Source: Glaciimonas immobilis
Lineage (GTDB): Bacteria; Pseudomonadota; Gammaproteobacteria; Burkholderiales; Burkholderiaceae_D
Direction: 5' to 3'
NCBI RefSeq assembly: GCF_011947285.1
Contig: NZ_JAAOZT010000007.1
Span: 310,001 to 374,000 of the forward strand
Length of the DNA: 64,000 bases
The first letter of the stretch is position 1, and every line of letters starts with the position of its first letter. Made by a program: the position numbers and the translations under genes. Positions 1 to 8,603 of the stretch are shown here, in pieces. The notes beneath the pieces were generated by a model that saw nothing but the letters and a program-made list of their open reading frames with translations, was not told the origin of the DNA and did not search any database.

Positions 1-1065
1 GCCCGTCATCCGATACCACTGACGTTGCAGTCCGGTCTTTGCCTGTTCGCGCAACCGTTGTTCCTCAAGCCGCATGAGACCGTTACGGTGCGGTCCAGCG
101 CGGCAAACGCGCCGCTAAAACAAACCGTGATGCCAGCGTTCGGTGATGCAGCTATTCAACTTTCTCTGCATAGGTCTATCCGTGCTCTAAGCGCCGGATT
201 GCCGATATTAATACAGGGAGAAACCGGAACCGGAAAAGAGGTTGCCGCACGTGCTCTGCATGCTAACAGCGCCGGGTGTAAAGGACCGTTCATCGCGATC
301 AATTGCGGGGCGATTCCGAGGGATCTTATTGAGGGTGAGTTGTTTGGTTATGCCGACGGTGCCTACACTGGCGCTCGCCGTGGCGGAGCAAAAGGAAAAA
401 TAGAAGACGCAAATGGCGGAACATTATTTCTCGACGAAATTGGCGATATGCCGATCGACTTACAGACGCGCCTGTTACGTGTGCTCGAAAGCCGGGAGGT
501 CACGCGCCTTGGAGAAAGTACATTGCGCAAACTGGATATTCAACTCATCAGCGCAACGCATCAAGACCTTGATACGCTGGTGCTTGAGAAGCGCTTCAGA
601 AGCGATTTGTATTTCCGCCTGAACGGGATGATGCTGTATCTGCCGCCACTACGGCTGCGCAGTGATTTATCCACCCTGATCGATGCGCTGCTCAGCGAGG
701 AAGGAATTGATCCGGCACGACTGGCGGTGGATAAACGCCTCACGCTGGAAAGTTATCCTTGGCCGGGTAACACCCGAGAATTACGTACCGCACTGCGCTT
801 CGCTCAGGTGATGGCCGATGATCTGGCACCTATCCTTTTATGTCATCTGCCCGATGCGGTGCGCGGTTTGAAATCTGCGCCGTCCTTACTTCCTGCTTCA
901 TCGCAGCAGTTGCAAGGGGAGATCGTTGCGGTAAAGCCACTGAAAGAACTTGCAAGCGAAGTCATTACCAGCGCGCTATATGAAAGCAAAGGAAATATTA
1001 CCTGTGCGGCGCTGCAGCTCGGGATCAGTCGTGCAACCTTGCATCGCTGGTTGAATAAAAATTGA
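1..1065 (+). CDS. Sigma-54-dependent transcriptional activator (AcoR-like), 5' end cut off by the window
   Basis: The frame is open to base 1, so the N-terminal part, where a GAF or other sensor domain would be expected, lies outside the window. What remains is an AAA+ sigma-54 interaction domain. It has Walker A GETGTGKE, the sigma-54 contact loop in the variant form GAYTGA, Walker B GGTLFLDEIGDMP and the arginine-finger region around RFRSDLYFRLNG. A Fis-type helix-turn-helix follows at the C-terminus (ALQLGISRATLHRWL). The family remodels closed complexes of RNA polymerase-sigma54 by ATP hydrolysis. The gene points at the oppositely transcribed oxidoreductase operon, whose upstream region carries a -24/-12 promoter, so it is the likely activator of that operon (inference). 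The ligand is unknown. AcoR-type regulators of alcohol and acetoin catabolism are the closest recognisable group. Confidence 0.9.
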   Translation, partial: ARHPIPLTLQSGLCLFAQPLFLKPHETVTVRSSAANAPLKQTVMPAFGDAAIQLSLHRSIRALSAGLPILIQGETGTGKEVAARALHANSAGCKGPFIAINCGAIPRDLIEGELFGYADGAYTGARRGGAKGKIEDANGGTLFLDEIGDMPIDLQTRLLRVLESREVTRLGESTLRKLDIQLISATHQDLDTLVLEKRFRSDLYFRLNGMMLYLPPLRLRSDLSTLIDALLSEEGIDPARLAVDKRLTLESYPWPGNTRELRTALRFAQVMADDLAPILLCHLPDAVRGLKSAPSLLPASSQQLQGEIVAVKPLKELASEVITSALYESKGNITCAALQLGISRATLHRWLNKN

Positions 1066-1075
1066 CCAAAAAAAC

Positions 1076-1104
1076 CCTGCCGTTCGAAATAAACGAACGG
1101 CAGG
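1076..1104 (-). terminator. Rho-independent terminator of the GMC/ALDH operon
   Basis: A perfect 11-bp stem (1076-1086 with 1094-1104) encloses a 7-nt loop. The A-run at 1068-1074 reads as a T-tract on the minus strand just after the hairpin. It therefore ends minus-strand transcription arriving from the gene at 1138-2049, in the gap between the converging regulator and operon. Confidence 0.85.
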
Positions 1105-1137
1105 TATTGAAGCATCAGCGCCTGCTTAAGTCTTTCA

Positions 1138-2049
1138 TCAAAATACTTTTACCAGCCGCAGATGGACCCGGTTAGACTCTTCTGCACCATTGCCAACCTT
1201 CAGCGCCCGACCAGCCTGAATCTGCAACTGCACTGTAGGTGTAACGAATGATGCAAGGGTAGCCAGCCAGCGACTATTATTCATTCGATCGTTTTGTGAA
1301 GCCCCATTCAACTGGCTTTGGCCGCCGAAGTCGTGATAATACGATAGCCCTACATAGGTGGCAGGCGACAGGACATACCGGAGATGCGTCTGTATGCCGT
1401 AGCTAGCATCCTGTTTTTTGATCAGGCCAATAAAATTATTGTTGTTGCCGTATATCGCATATTCCCCGGCTACGTCCAGCATGAAGCTTTTGCCTAGCGC
1501 GGTTGTATAGACTGCCTGAAAAATTCCTTTCCAGCGGTTTTCGCCGATATTTACCGGCCCCTTGGAAGGATCGTAGTTGCCCGCCGGTAGCGAGGCAAAG
1601 GCCGAAACAGCAAACCATTGCTGTTGTTCGGGACGATTCAATAGCCACAAGGCTGATCCTATTATCGGATCGCCTACGCCGTTTGCAGAGACCGGTGAGA
1701 GCGGGCCGAATGGGGTGCTCAGATTAACTTTACCGAACGGGATCACGATCTGTGGATCGATAATGAAATCGCCTATCTTCATGTAATGTACGAACCGCGC
1801 CAGGCCGATATCGGTCACCAGCTTGAACGATCCCGGCGTCTTGTCGCCATCAGCGTAATAGGCGTTGCGCTCGGTATGCTGATAATAGACGATACCCAGA
1901 TTGACACCCGGCGGCAACGCGACATAGTCGCCGGGATCGGTGGCGATTTCCGCTGCGCCGCTGGTGCAGGCCAGCGCCGCGAAGCCGACGCTGGTGATTG
2001 CCTTGACCGCGCCCGACAGGCAAGATTTACGACGTGTTATTTGATACAT
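1138..2049 (-). CDS. Outer-membrane transporter-like protein, MetA-pathway (Phenol_MetA_deg / SphA) family
   Basis: A 303-residue protein with an N-terminal basic/hydrophobic signal sequence ending near residue 33, followed by alternating beta-strand-like segments. Recognisable stretches include a GVGDPIIG-like motif around residue 125 and the terminal LVKVF, ending in Phe as outer-membrane beta-barrels do. The family is regularly found in catabolic operons for aromatic compounds and is thought to help uptake of hydrophobic substrates. The ATG has a GGGGA Shine-Dalgarno. It is the third gene of a minus-strand operon, 48 bp after the aldehyde dehydrogenase, and is followed by a strong terminator. 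A substrate role is inferred from context only. Confidence 0.8.
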   Translation of the reverse strand: MYQITRRKSCLSGAVKAITSVGFAALACTSGAAEIATDPGDYVALPPGVNLGIVYYQHTERNAYYADGDKTPGSFKLVTDIGLARFVHYMKIGDFIIDPQIVIPFGKVNLSTPFGPLSPVSANGVGDPIIGSALWLLNRPEQQQWFAVSAFASLPAGNYDPSKGPVNIGENRWKGIFQAVYTTALGKSFMLDVAGEYAIYGNNNNFIGLIKKQDASYGIQTHLRYVLSPATYVGLSYYHDFGGQSQLNGASQNDRMNNSRWLATLASFVTPTVQLQIQAGRALKVGNGAEESNRVHLRLVKVF

Positions 2050-2097
2050 GTACTGTCCCCTGAATTTTATTTGAATTTTATTAGTGCTGCATTGTTA

Positions 2098-3561
2098 CTA
2101 GAACGGATAGATGACTGGCTTTTCCATAATGCTCAGCCATTGGCTTTGGGTGAACTCATGGACGTTAGCCGGACCGCCGAAGCGACCGCCGTTACCAGAC
2201 GATCCCATGCCACCGAACGGCACATGAAATTCATTGTTGACGGTCTGATCGTTGATGTGGATCATGCCGGTGTTAAGTCGTTGAGATAGGGCGACGGCAC
2301 GCGGGATGTTACGGCTATGGATCGCAGCGCAAAGGCCGTATGCCGAACGATTGACCAGTTCAACGGCTTCGTCGTCGTCGTGGAACACGGTTACCGGCGC
2401 CACCGGACCAAAAAGTTCTTCCTGAAAAGCGGCCATATCCGGCGTCACGCCGGTGAGCACAGTAGGACGATAGAACAGCCTTTCATGCGTCGCGCCGGTT
2501 AATGCGTGGGCACCTGCACGCAACGTCTCTTGTACTATTCCATGTATTCTGTCGCACTGTTTGCGGTTAATCAGTGGGCCGAGATGCACCTGATCGGTAT
2601 GCGGATTTCCTACGTGGAGTTTTTCTGCCCGTGCTGCCAACTTTTCTGCATACTGGTCCGCGACAGAATGATGCACCAGATGCCGTCCTGTTTGCATGCA
2701 TATTTGTCCCTGATGCAGAAACGCCCCCCAGGCACCATTAGAGCTGGCGGCGTCCATGTCGGCATCATCCAGAACGATGATGGCGTTATTGCCACCCAGT
2801 TCGAGGGCAACTTTTTTGAGCAGGTAGCCGCATGTTTGTCCAATCGCACGGCCCACAGCGGTCGAGCCGGTAAATGAAATCATGCCGACCTCAGGATGTT
2901 TTACCAAGGCGTCGCCAGTCGCAGGACCACCGGGAATAACGTGCAGCACGCCGACAGGTAAGCCTGCATCTTCGAACGCTTGCGCGATCAGTGCGCCACC
3001 GCAAATAGCGCTTTGCTGGTCGGGTTTAAGGATGACCGCATTACCTAGCGCGAGTGCAGGCGCGACCGATCGCATTGCCAATAAGAGCGGAAAATTCCAC
3101 GGCGTGATCACGCCGATTACGCCAATTGGCAACTGGCGGCTGAGATTGGTCCGGCCCGGCATAGAGGATGGGAACAACAATCCCTCCGGCTGCATGGGCA
3201 GCGCCGCGGCCATTAGTATTTGTTCGCAGGTGGCGTGCAATTCCCATTCTGCCTTGGCAGGGATTGAACCGCACTGGCGGATGTTCCACACATTGAATTC
3301 GGCCGCTCGCTCAAGTACTAAGCGGGCGGCTTCCCGCATAATGTTCGCGCGCTGATCAAAGGGCATCCGGGCCCACGAACGTTGTGCATGGCTGGCGATT
3401 TGCACGGCGCGGTCAACATCCTGCGTCGCGCCAATGCCGATATGCCCAAGGACCTGTTCGGTAGCTGGCTCAATGATCGCTGCGGTACCTCCTTCAGCGG
3501 CGATCCAGCCGCCTGAGTAAATCTTGCTGTCCCAAATATTAGTAACCGTTGATGTATTCAT
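2098..3561 (-). CDS. NAD(P)-dependent aldehyde dehydrogenase, benzaldehyde/vanillin dehydrogenase-like
   Basis: A 487-residue protein of the ALDH superfamily, of usual length. The cofactor-binding region TPWNFPL lies near residue 155 and FTGSTAVG near residue 232. The general-base Glu sits in LELGGNNA and the catalytic Cys in GQICMQTGRH at about residue 288. The sequence around the Cys (QGQICMQTGRHLV) resembles aryl-aldehyde dehydrogenases of the XylC/AreC type more than betaine-aldehyde enzymes. It should oxidise an aldehyde made by the GMC enzyme to the acid. The start has an AAGGAG Shine-Dalgarno, and the gene sits 43 bp downstream of the GMC gene in the same operon. The substrate is not determined by sequence. 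Confidence 0.92.
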   Translation of the reverse strand: MNTSTVTNIWDSKIYSGGWIAAEGGTAAIIEPATEQVLGHIGIGATQDVDRAVQIASHAQRSWARMPFDQRANIMREAARLVLERAAEFNVWNIRQCGSIPAKAEWELHATCEQILMAAALPMQPEGLLFPSSMPGRTNLSRQLPIGVIGVITPWNFPLLLAMRSVAPALALGNAVILKPDQQSAICGGALIAQAFEDAGLPVGVLHVIPGGPATGDALVKHPEVGMISFTGSTAVGRAIGQTCGYLLKKVALELGGNNAIIVLDDADMDAASSNGAWGAFLHQGQICMQTGRHLVHHSVADQYAEKLAARAEKLHVGNPHTDQVHLGPLINRKQCDRIHGIVQETLRAGAHALTGATHERLFYRPTVLTGVTPDMAAFQEELFGPVAPVTVFHDDDEAVELVNRSAYGLCAAIHSRNIPRAVALSQRLNTGMIHINDQTVNNEFHVPFGGMGSSGNGGRFGGPANVHEFTQSQWLSIMEKPVIYPF

Positions 3562-3604
3562 GTCTCGACTCCTTTTGTGATCCGATTTAAAACCGGGGAA
3601 ATTT

Positions 3605-5344
3605 TTAAGCCTGTTTCAGAATTTCTGCCATGCGTTCACCGATGATCATGCACGGTGCCATCGTGTTGCCAGTCGTGACGCGGGGCATGATCGAACCATC
3701 AGCGACGCGTAGTCCTTCAATCCCGCGCACGCGTAGTTTGTGGTCGACTACTGCCATCCTGTCGCGCCCCATCTTGCAGGTGCCGGTCTCGTGCCAATAG
3801 GTCATCGCGGCGTTGCGGATAAAGTTTTCCATGTCCTTACCTTTAAGCGGACCCGGCATCACTTCGCGTTTGGCGAACTCGCGTAATTCCGGCGCATTGC
3901 CAATCTCCCTGCACAATTCAACGGCACGTACCAGCGCCTTCATGTCAGCCGGATCGGTCAAGAAATTGGCGTGAATTTTCAGATGGTCGCGTGGGTCGGA
4001 CGACTGCAGCGCGACATAGCCTCGGCTGGCCGGACGTACCAGTCCCGGCGCGATAGACCAGGCCGCGGGCGGAATCGCGAACTGTTTCCCCGTGACTTCG
4101 CTGGTGTACGGAATTTCGATTTGAAACGGTTGTAGATCCGGCGTGTCGAGACGGCTATCACTCTTCCAGAAAAACGTACACTCCGCGAGATTATTGCGTG
4201 GGGCCTGAGGCGAGGTGTATTCCCAGACGCAGCCTCCGAGCAGAATGTGATCCATGAAGTTCTGCCCAACGCCGGGCAGGTGATGCACCGCACGGATGCC
4301 GACGCGCTTGAGTGACGCTTCAGCGCCGATACCTGACAGCATCAGTAGCTTTGGAGAATTCAGCGCGCCGGTGGACAAGATGACTTCTTTTGCCGCACCG
4401 ATCTCATGGGTTTTTCCTTGCCAGATGAATTCGACGCCGGTAGCGCGCTTGCCAACTAACGTAATTTTTTGTACTTCGGCCTGCGTTAATATCGTCAGAT
4501 TGGGACGCGCCATTACCGGGTGAAGATATTGCGATGCCATGTTGCGGCGACGACCGTCTTTGATAGTGGTGTTGGCGATGGAGCAGCCGCCAGGACCTTC
4601 CATCATTGCGCCGTTGTGATCATCGAACGACGGAATGCCGACCGATGCGGCGGCCTTAACCATTGCCGGGGCGATCGGATTGGGTGCATTTGCCGGTTGC
4701 ACCCATACGTTCCCGCCAGTGCCGCGGTAGGCCGGATCGGGCGCTCCCTGCCAATCTTCGATGCGCTTGTAGATGGCAAGTACATGGTCATAGTTCCAGC
4801 GCGGATCGCCCGCTTCGGCGGCCCAAAAGTCGTAATCATTTTTGTGGCCGCGTGCGTAGGCCATGACATTAATGCTGCTGCCGCCCCCGATTGCCTTGCC
4901 CATTGCAAGATTGATCTGACGGTTATTCAGATTGGTCTGCGGCACGGATTTGTCACCCCATTCGCGGTCAGTACCGAGATTGGTGAACCAGATACCAGGA
5001 TCTTGAATGGCAGGAACCTGATCGCTACCGCCTGCTTCGATCAATAAGACTTTGATGTCAGGATTTTCAGACAGGCGACTGGCTACCACGCAACCCGACG
5101 ATCCCGCTCCACAAATAATGTAATCGTATTGTCGCTGCAGGTTGGCAGCGAGTGCCGATTGGTTGGCTTCGATGGCCGCTGCGTTTTGCGCCATCGTTGC
5201 GGCAGTCGCCGTCGACAGTCCTAAGGCTGCCGCAAATTTCATAAAGCTACGCCGGTCAACCCGGCCTTGCATCATCGCCTGTTCGAGCAGATTGATGCGG
5301 TCGCCGCCTTCCAGATCGCCGGAATCCCGCTGATTATTTTTCAT
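3605..5344 (-). CDS. GMC-family FAD-dependent alcohol oxidoreductase with Tat signal
   Basis: A 579-residue glucose-methanol-choline oxidoreductase. Residues 31-36 (RRSFMK), followed by a hydrophobic Ala-rich stretch, form a twin-arginine signal, so the folded flavoprotein is probably exported to the periplasm. The FAD dinucleotide-binding motif GAGSSGCVVASRLSE starts near residue 79. The GMC signature around GGGSSINVMAYARG follows, and the C-terminal active-site region contains WHETGTCKMG. The family oxidises primary alcohols to aldehydes. The partner ALDH immediately downstream would complete oxidation to the acid. The start codon has a GGAG Shine-Dalgarno. It is the first gene of the operon controlled by the sigma-54 promoter at 5403-5418. 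Polyethylene-glycol, aryl-alcohol or choline-type substrates cannot be told apart here. Confidence 0.92.
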   Translation of the reverse strand: MKNNQRDSGDLEGGDRINLLEQAMMQGRVDRRSFMKFAAALGLSTATAATMAQNAAAIEANQSALAANLQRQYDYIICGAGSSGCVVASRLSENPDIKVLLIEAGGSDQVPAIQDPGIWFTNLGTDREWGDKSVPQTNLNNRQINLAMGKAIGGGSSINVMAYARGHKNDYDFWAAEAGDPRWNYDHVLAIYKRIEDWQGAPDPAYRGTGGNVWVQPANAPNPIAPAMVKAAASVGIPSFDDHNGAMMEGPGGCSIANTTIKDGRRRNMASQYLHPVMARPNLTILTQAEVQKITLVGKRATGVEFIWQGKTHEIGAAKEVILSTGALNSPKLLMLSGIGAEASLKRVGIRAVHHLPGVGQNFMDHILLGGCVWEYTSPQAPRNNLAECTFFWKSDSRLDTPDLQPFQIEIPYTSEVTGKQFAIPPAAWSIAPGLVRPASRGYVALQSSDPRDHLKIHANFLTDPADMKALVRAVELCREIGNAPELREFAKREVMPGPLKGKDMENFIRNAAMTYWHETGTCKMGRDRMAVVDHKLRVRGIEGLRVADGSIMPRVTTGNTMAPCMIIGERMAEILKQA

Positions 5345-5402
5345 ACTGTCTCCGTTCTACATTTTTTTGTTTGGGTGATTCGGTTTGTTGCAGACGAGGA
5401 AT

Positions 5403-5418
5403 AGCAAAACGCATGCCA
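5403..5418 (-). promoter_or_regulatory. rpoN-dependent site: Sigma-54 (-24/-12) promoter of the GMC/ALDH operon
   Basis: On the minus strand the sequence reads TGGCATGCGTTTTGCT. It matches the consensus TGGCAC-N5-TTGC(A/T) at all positions except one, with the invariant GG and GC separated by exactly 10 nt. It lies about 60 nt upstream of the GMC start codon, giving a predicted start site near 5392. A sigma-54 activator gene is encoded at the other end of the operon. Confidence 0.75.
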
Positions 5419-5531
5419 TTAAAATTACGGGCCTAAAATGCGTTAAGTCATTGATTTTTATGCATTTTTTATTGTGGTTATCAATCAACAGCAGCGCTGG
5501 CGATGTAGCTATGTCGCATTTTGCGTCGACT

Positions 5532-5546
5532 GTAGCAAACTGCTAC
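5532..5546. promoter_or_regulatory. Candidate upstream activator site (palindrome GTAGCA-N3-TGCTAC)
   Basis: A perfect 6-bp inverted repeat with a 3-nt spacer lies about 115-145 bp upstream of the sigma-54 promoter. That is the normal distance for an enhancer bound by a Fis-type activator. Binding by the regulator at 1-1065 is inferred. The rest of the 534-bp gap (5345-5878) shows no gene. Confidence 0.4.
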
Positions 5547-5878
5547 GCAGAGATTATTGAAGATCGTAATGTAATAGATTGAGGATTTAAGCTGAATGAT
5601 TCGCTAGCGGGAATAGTTAAATTGGGATTGAAACCGCTTGCGCAGACAGTGGAATAGGCAGGGGAAAAACGGTTGTACAGACTTCTATTGCTTACGGGAA
5701 CTCTATACCTAGCGAGTATTAAACAGATACTTAATCCGTGTTGGACGTAGTTATAACAGCTATATATTCTATGAATACCATGTAAGGAGCCATAGCAAGC
5801 CGGTCTCACAATGGTTCAAAAATCAAAATAATACATCGAGGATATAAATCCAGATGTTCATAAAATAGGGACAGTGTT

Positions 5879-7258
5879 ATGCGCCAGATTGACGTTCACA
5901 AGGTTGCCGATGCGGCACGATTCAATGGTTTTCACGGTAGGGTACTTTTATGGTGCGCGCTCATTATCATTTTTGATGGCTATGATCTTGCCGTAGCGGG
6001 CATCGCAGTGCCCTCCATCATGAAGGACATGGGCGTTACCGCGCAAAACGCTGGCTTTATGGTGAGCGCGGCGTTGTTCGGGATGATGTTTGGCGCAATA
6101 TTTCTAGGCACCATCGCCGACAAAATTGGGCGTCGCAAAGCCATCGCTATTTGTATCGGTTTGTTCAGTATTTTTACCGCAGCGGCAGGCTTCACCCACG
6201 ACCCTTACACGTTTAGTGCAATGCGTTTTCTTGCCGGTCTGGGGATCGGTGGCGTCATGCCCAATGTTGTGGCGCAGATGACCGAGTATGCACCTAAGCG
6301 TATCCGCTCTACGATGGTCACGCTGATGTTCAGTGGCTATGCGGTGGGCGGCATGCTTGCGGCCTTGCTCGGCAAAGGATTGATCGTCACTTATGGCTGG
6401 TCGTCCGTATTTTTAGCCGCGGGTTTCCCCATCGTTCTGGTCCCGTTTATTCTTAAATGGTTGCCAGAGTCGATGCCATATTTGATCAAGAAGAATCGCA
6501 TCGAAGAACTCAAAATGATCGTTGCACGCATTGAACCGAACTACCGCCCCGATGCAAATGACCGCTTCTCGCTGCCCGCAGAAGACAGAGCCGAAGGCGC
6601 GCAGATCGGTAAGCTTTTTCTTGATGGTCGGGGCTTTAGCACCTTGATGTTTTGGGTGGCTTTTTTTATGTGCCTTTTCATGGTCTACGCGCTCAGTTCC
6701 TGGTTGACTAAGCTGATGGCGAGCGCTGGTTATAGTTTAGGCTCAGCCCTGACCTTTGTGCTGGTGCTTAATTTTGGTGCCGTCATTGGCGCGGTCGGCG
6801 GCGGTTGGCTGGCTGATCGCTTCCACATTAAATATGTTCTGGTTGGTATGTATGCGTTAGCCGCCGTCTCAATCACGCTGTTGGGTTACAAAGTGCCTAC
6901 CGAGGCGCTGTTCATTTTGGTTGGTCTTGCCGGCGCATCAACCATCGGTACGCAAATTGTTACTTATGCTTATGCGGGCCAGTTCTATCCTATGGCAATA
7001 CGCTCGACGGGGATTGGTTGGGCCTCTGGGGTAGGGCGCAGTGGTGCGATCCTGGCACCCATCGTGATCGGTACACTTGTAGGTATGGCATTGCCATTGG
7101 AAAAGAACTTTATGGCGATTGCAGTCCCAGCAGTAATTGCCATGATTGCGGTATTGCTCATCAATAATAAACGCTCAGCATCGGCGCAGCACGAAGAAGT
7201 AAGCGGTACATCCTCCGCTCCGTCAAGCCATGTTGTAAGTTCGGCCTCGGGTGCATAA
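5879..7258 (+). CDS. MFS transporter, aromatic acid:H+ symporter (AAHS) family
   Basis: A 459-residue protein with 12 predicted membrane segments. TM1 carries the DGYD motif (FDGYDLAVAG) typical of PcaK/BenK-type aromatic acid symporters, and the loop between TM2 and TM3 has the MFS signature GTIADKIGRRKAI. The family imports compounds such as 4-hydroxybenzoate, benzoate or related acids with protons. The C-terminus ends in a Ser/Ala-rich cytoplasmic tail. The gene is divergent from the GMC operon and followed by a porin, fitting a dedicated uptake and oxidation cluster. The ATG is preceded by GGGACAG. The actual substrate is unknown. Confidence 0.9.
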   Translation: MRQIDVHKVADAARFNGFHGRVLLWCALIIIFDGYDLAVAGIAVPSIMKDMGVTAQNAGFMVSAALFGMMFGAIFLGTIADKIGRRKAIAICIGLFSIFTAAAGFTHDPYTFSAMRFLAGLGIGGVMPNVVAQMTEYAPKRIRSTMVTLMFSGYAVGGMLAALLGKGLIVTYGWSSVFLAAGFPIVLVPFILKWLPESMPYLIKKNRIEELKMIVARIEPNYRPDANDRFSLPAEDRAEGAQIGKLFLDGRGFSTLMFWVAFFMCLFMVYALSSWLTKLMASAGYSLGSALTFVLVLNFGAVIGAVGGGWLADRFHIKYVLVGMYALAAVSITLLGYKVPTEALFILVGLAGASTIGTQIVTYAYAGQFYPMAIRSTGIGWASGVGRSGAILAPIVIGTLVGMALPLEKNFMAIAVPAVIAMIAVLLINNKRSASAQHEEVSGTSSAPSSHVVSSASGA

Positions 7259-7278
7259 CTAAGCCGTAAATTCGTAAT

Positions 7279-7328
7279 CACGAACGCGGTTAGGGTCCCG
7301 TAGGCCTACGAAGATACATTCGTTCGTG
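7279..7328 (+). terminator. Nested stem-loop after the MFS gene
   Basis: Outer arms CACGAACG (7279-7286) and CGTTCGTG (7321-7328) enclose a 12-bp palindrome centred on GTAGGCCTAC (7299-7310). There is no clear U-tract, so it may slow or process the transcript between MFS gene and porin rather than act as a true intrinsic terminator. Confidence 0.35.
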
Positions 7329-7410
7329 CGCAACGGGATACCCTTAAATCATTTTGGTTTGTAAAAAATAATACATAAAAAGTCGTTTTAAAATAATCAG
7401 GGGACAGTGC

Positions 7411-8502
7411 ATGAACAAATCAGTATGTAATACCTTAGTCGCGTTATCGACCGTTTTTAGTTCATTAACAGTGTTCGCGCAGTCGCAGGTGACGATGTAC
7501 GGAATCGTCGATACCGGCGTGGAATATGTCACCCACGCCAACGCGTCCGGTGATTCGGTAGTGAGGATACCGTCACTTACGGGCACATTTCCATCCCGTA
7601 TTGGCTTCAAAGGCACGGAGGATCTTGGCGGCGGCTTGCAGGCTTTATTCGTTCTGGAGACCGGCTTTGCAGTGGATACCGGCAGCATGGGACAAGGCAA
7701 TCGCTTGTTTGGACGCCAGTCCTATGTCGGCCTGAAAAATTCTTACGGTGCGCTCATGTTTGGGCGGCAAGTGAATATGACTTACCTTGCCTCGCTTAAA
7801 TCCGACGTGATGGGACCGAATATTTTTTCAATCAGTAGTCTGGACTCTTATCTGCCCAACGCTCGCAGCGATAACGCGATTGGTTATCTCGGCACATTCT
7901 CAAGTTACACGGTGGGGGCAACGTACAGTTTTGGCCGGGATACTTCGTCTGCCGGGGGCCCCGCTGGAACCAATTGCGCGGGCGAAATAGCGGGCAATTT
8001 TAAAGCTTGTCATCAGGTGACCGGATTACTGGCATACGACGCGCCATCGTTTGGCGTGGCCAGTGCTTATGATGTTCTTTACGGTGGCCCCGGAGCGGCG
8101 GCAGGACTGACCAACAGCAGTTACAGCGATCAAAGAATTTCATTGAATGGTTATGTCATGCTGGGCCAAACCAAGATCGGCCTCGGTCTGGTTGATCGGA
8201 AGATACAGGCCGCCACAGATACGCATTCTGATTTGTATTACCTTGGTGTCAGCTATCCGTTTGCGAACTATTGGGTTCTGGACGCACAGGTTTCGCGCTT
8301 GAAAATTAAGGATACCGCCAAGGTCTCTACACTGTCGGTTGCGCGCCTGACTTACAATCTGTCAAAACGTACGGCGCTATATACTTCGTTTGGCTACATC
8401 CAAAATTCCGGTTCCGCTGCGGTCGCATTGGACGCTGGTGGTACGGTTGGTATCGGTTTGAATCAGGTTGGGGTCATGACGGGTGTTCGCCATACCTTCT
8501 AA
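7411..8502 (+). CDS. Gram-negative trimeric porin (Porin_4 / OmpC-like, Burkholderiales type)
   Basis: A 363-residue outer-membrane porin. The signal peptide ends at about residue 23 (VFA-QSQVTMYG), and the mature N-terminus QVTMYGIVDTGVEY is diagnostic for betaproteobacterial porins. A typical FKGTEDLGGGLQALF strand region lies near residue 67, with RQSYVGLK near residue 105. The C-terminal residue is Phe after VRHT, the BAM recognition signal. It forms a 16-strand diffusion channel. It follows the MFS transporter by 152 bp and probably gives its substrate a route through the outer membrane, though such porins are often general. A GGGGACAG ribosome-binding region precedes the ATG. Confidence 0.93.
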   Translation: MNKSVCNTLVALSTVFSSLTVFAQSQVTMYGIVDTGVEYVTHANASGDSVVRIPSLTGTFPSRIGFKGTEDLGGGLQALFVLETGFAVDTGSMGQGNRLFGRQSYVGLKNSYGALMFGRQVNMTYLASLKSDVMGPNIFSISSLDSYLPNARSDNAIGYLGTFSSYTVGATYSFGRDTSSAGGPAGTNCAGEIAGNFKACHQVTGLLAYDAPSFGVASAYDVLYGGPGAAAGLTNSSYSDQRISLNGYVMLGQTKIGLGLVDRKIQAATDTHSDLYYLGVSYPFANYWVLDAQVSRLKIKDTAKVSTLSVARLTYNLSKRTALYTSFGYIQNSGSAAVALDAGGTVGIGLNQVGVMTGVRHTF

Positions 8503-8603
8503 GAGCCTGTTCACGGCCTTAATGCATAGATCTAATTTTGGCGTGTGATACTCATCGAAGGGCGGCCGTATTTGGTGGACCTGACGCACGAACGTGAGCA
8601 AAC

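Noticed and set aside
5619-5640. Second sigma-54-like site on the plus strand before the MFS gene
   Set aside because: GG and GC have the right spacing, but the remaining consensus bases do not match and the distance to the gene (about 240 bp) is long.
8503-8603. Possible insertion-sequence remnant downstream of the porin
   Set aside because: The short stretch has no terminal repeats or transposase motif that I could recognise.
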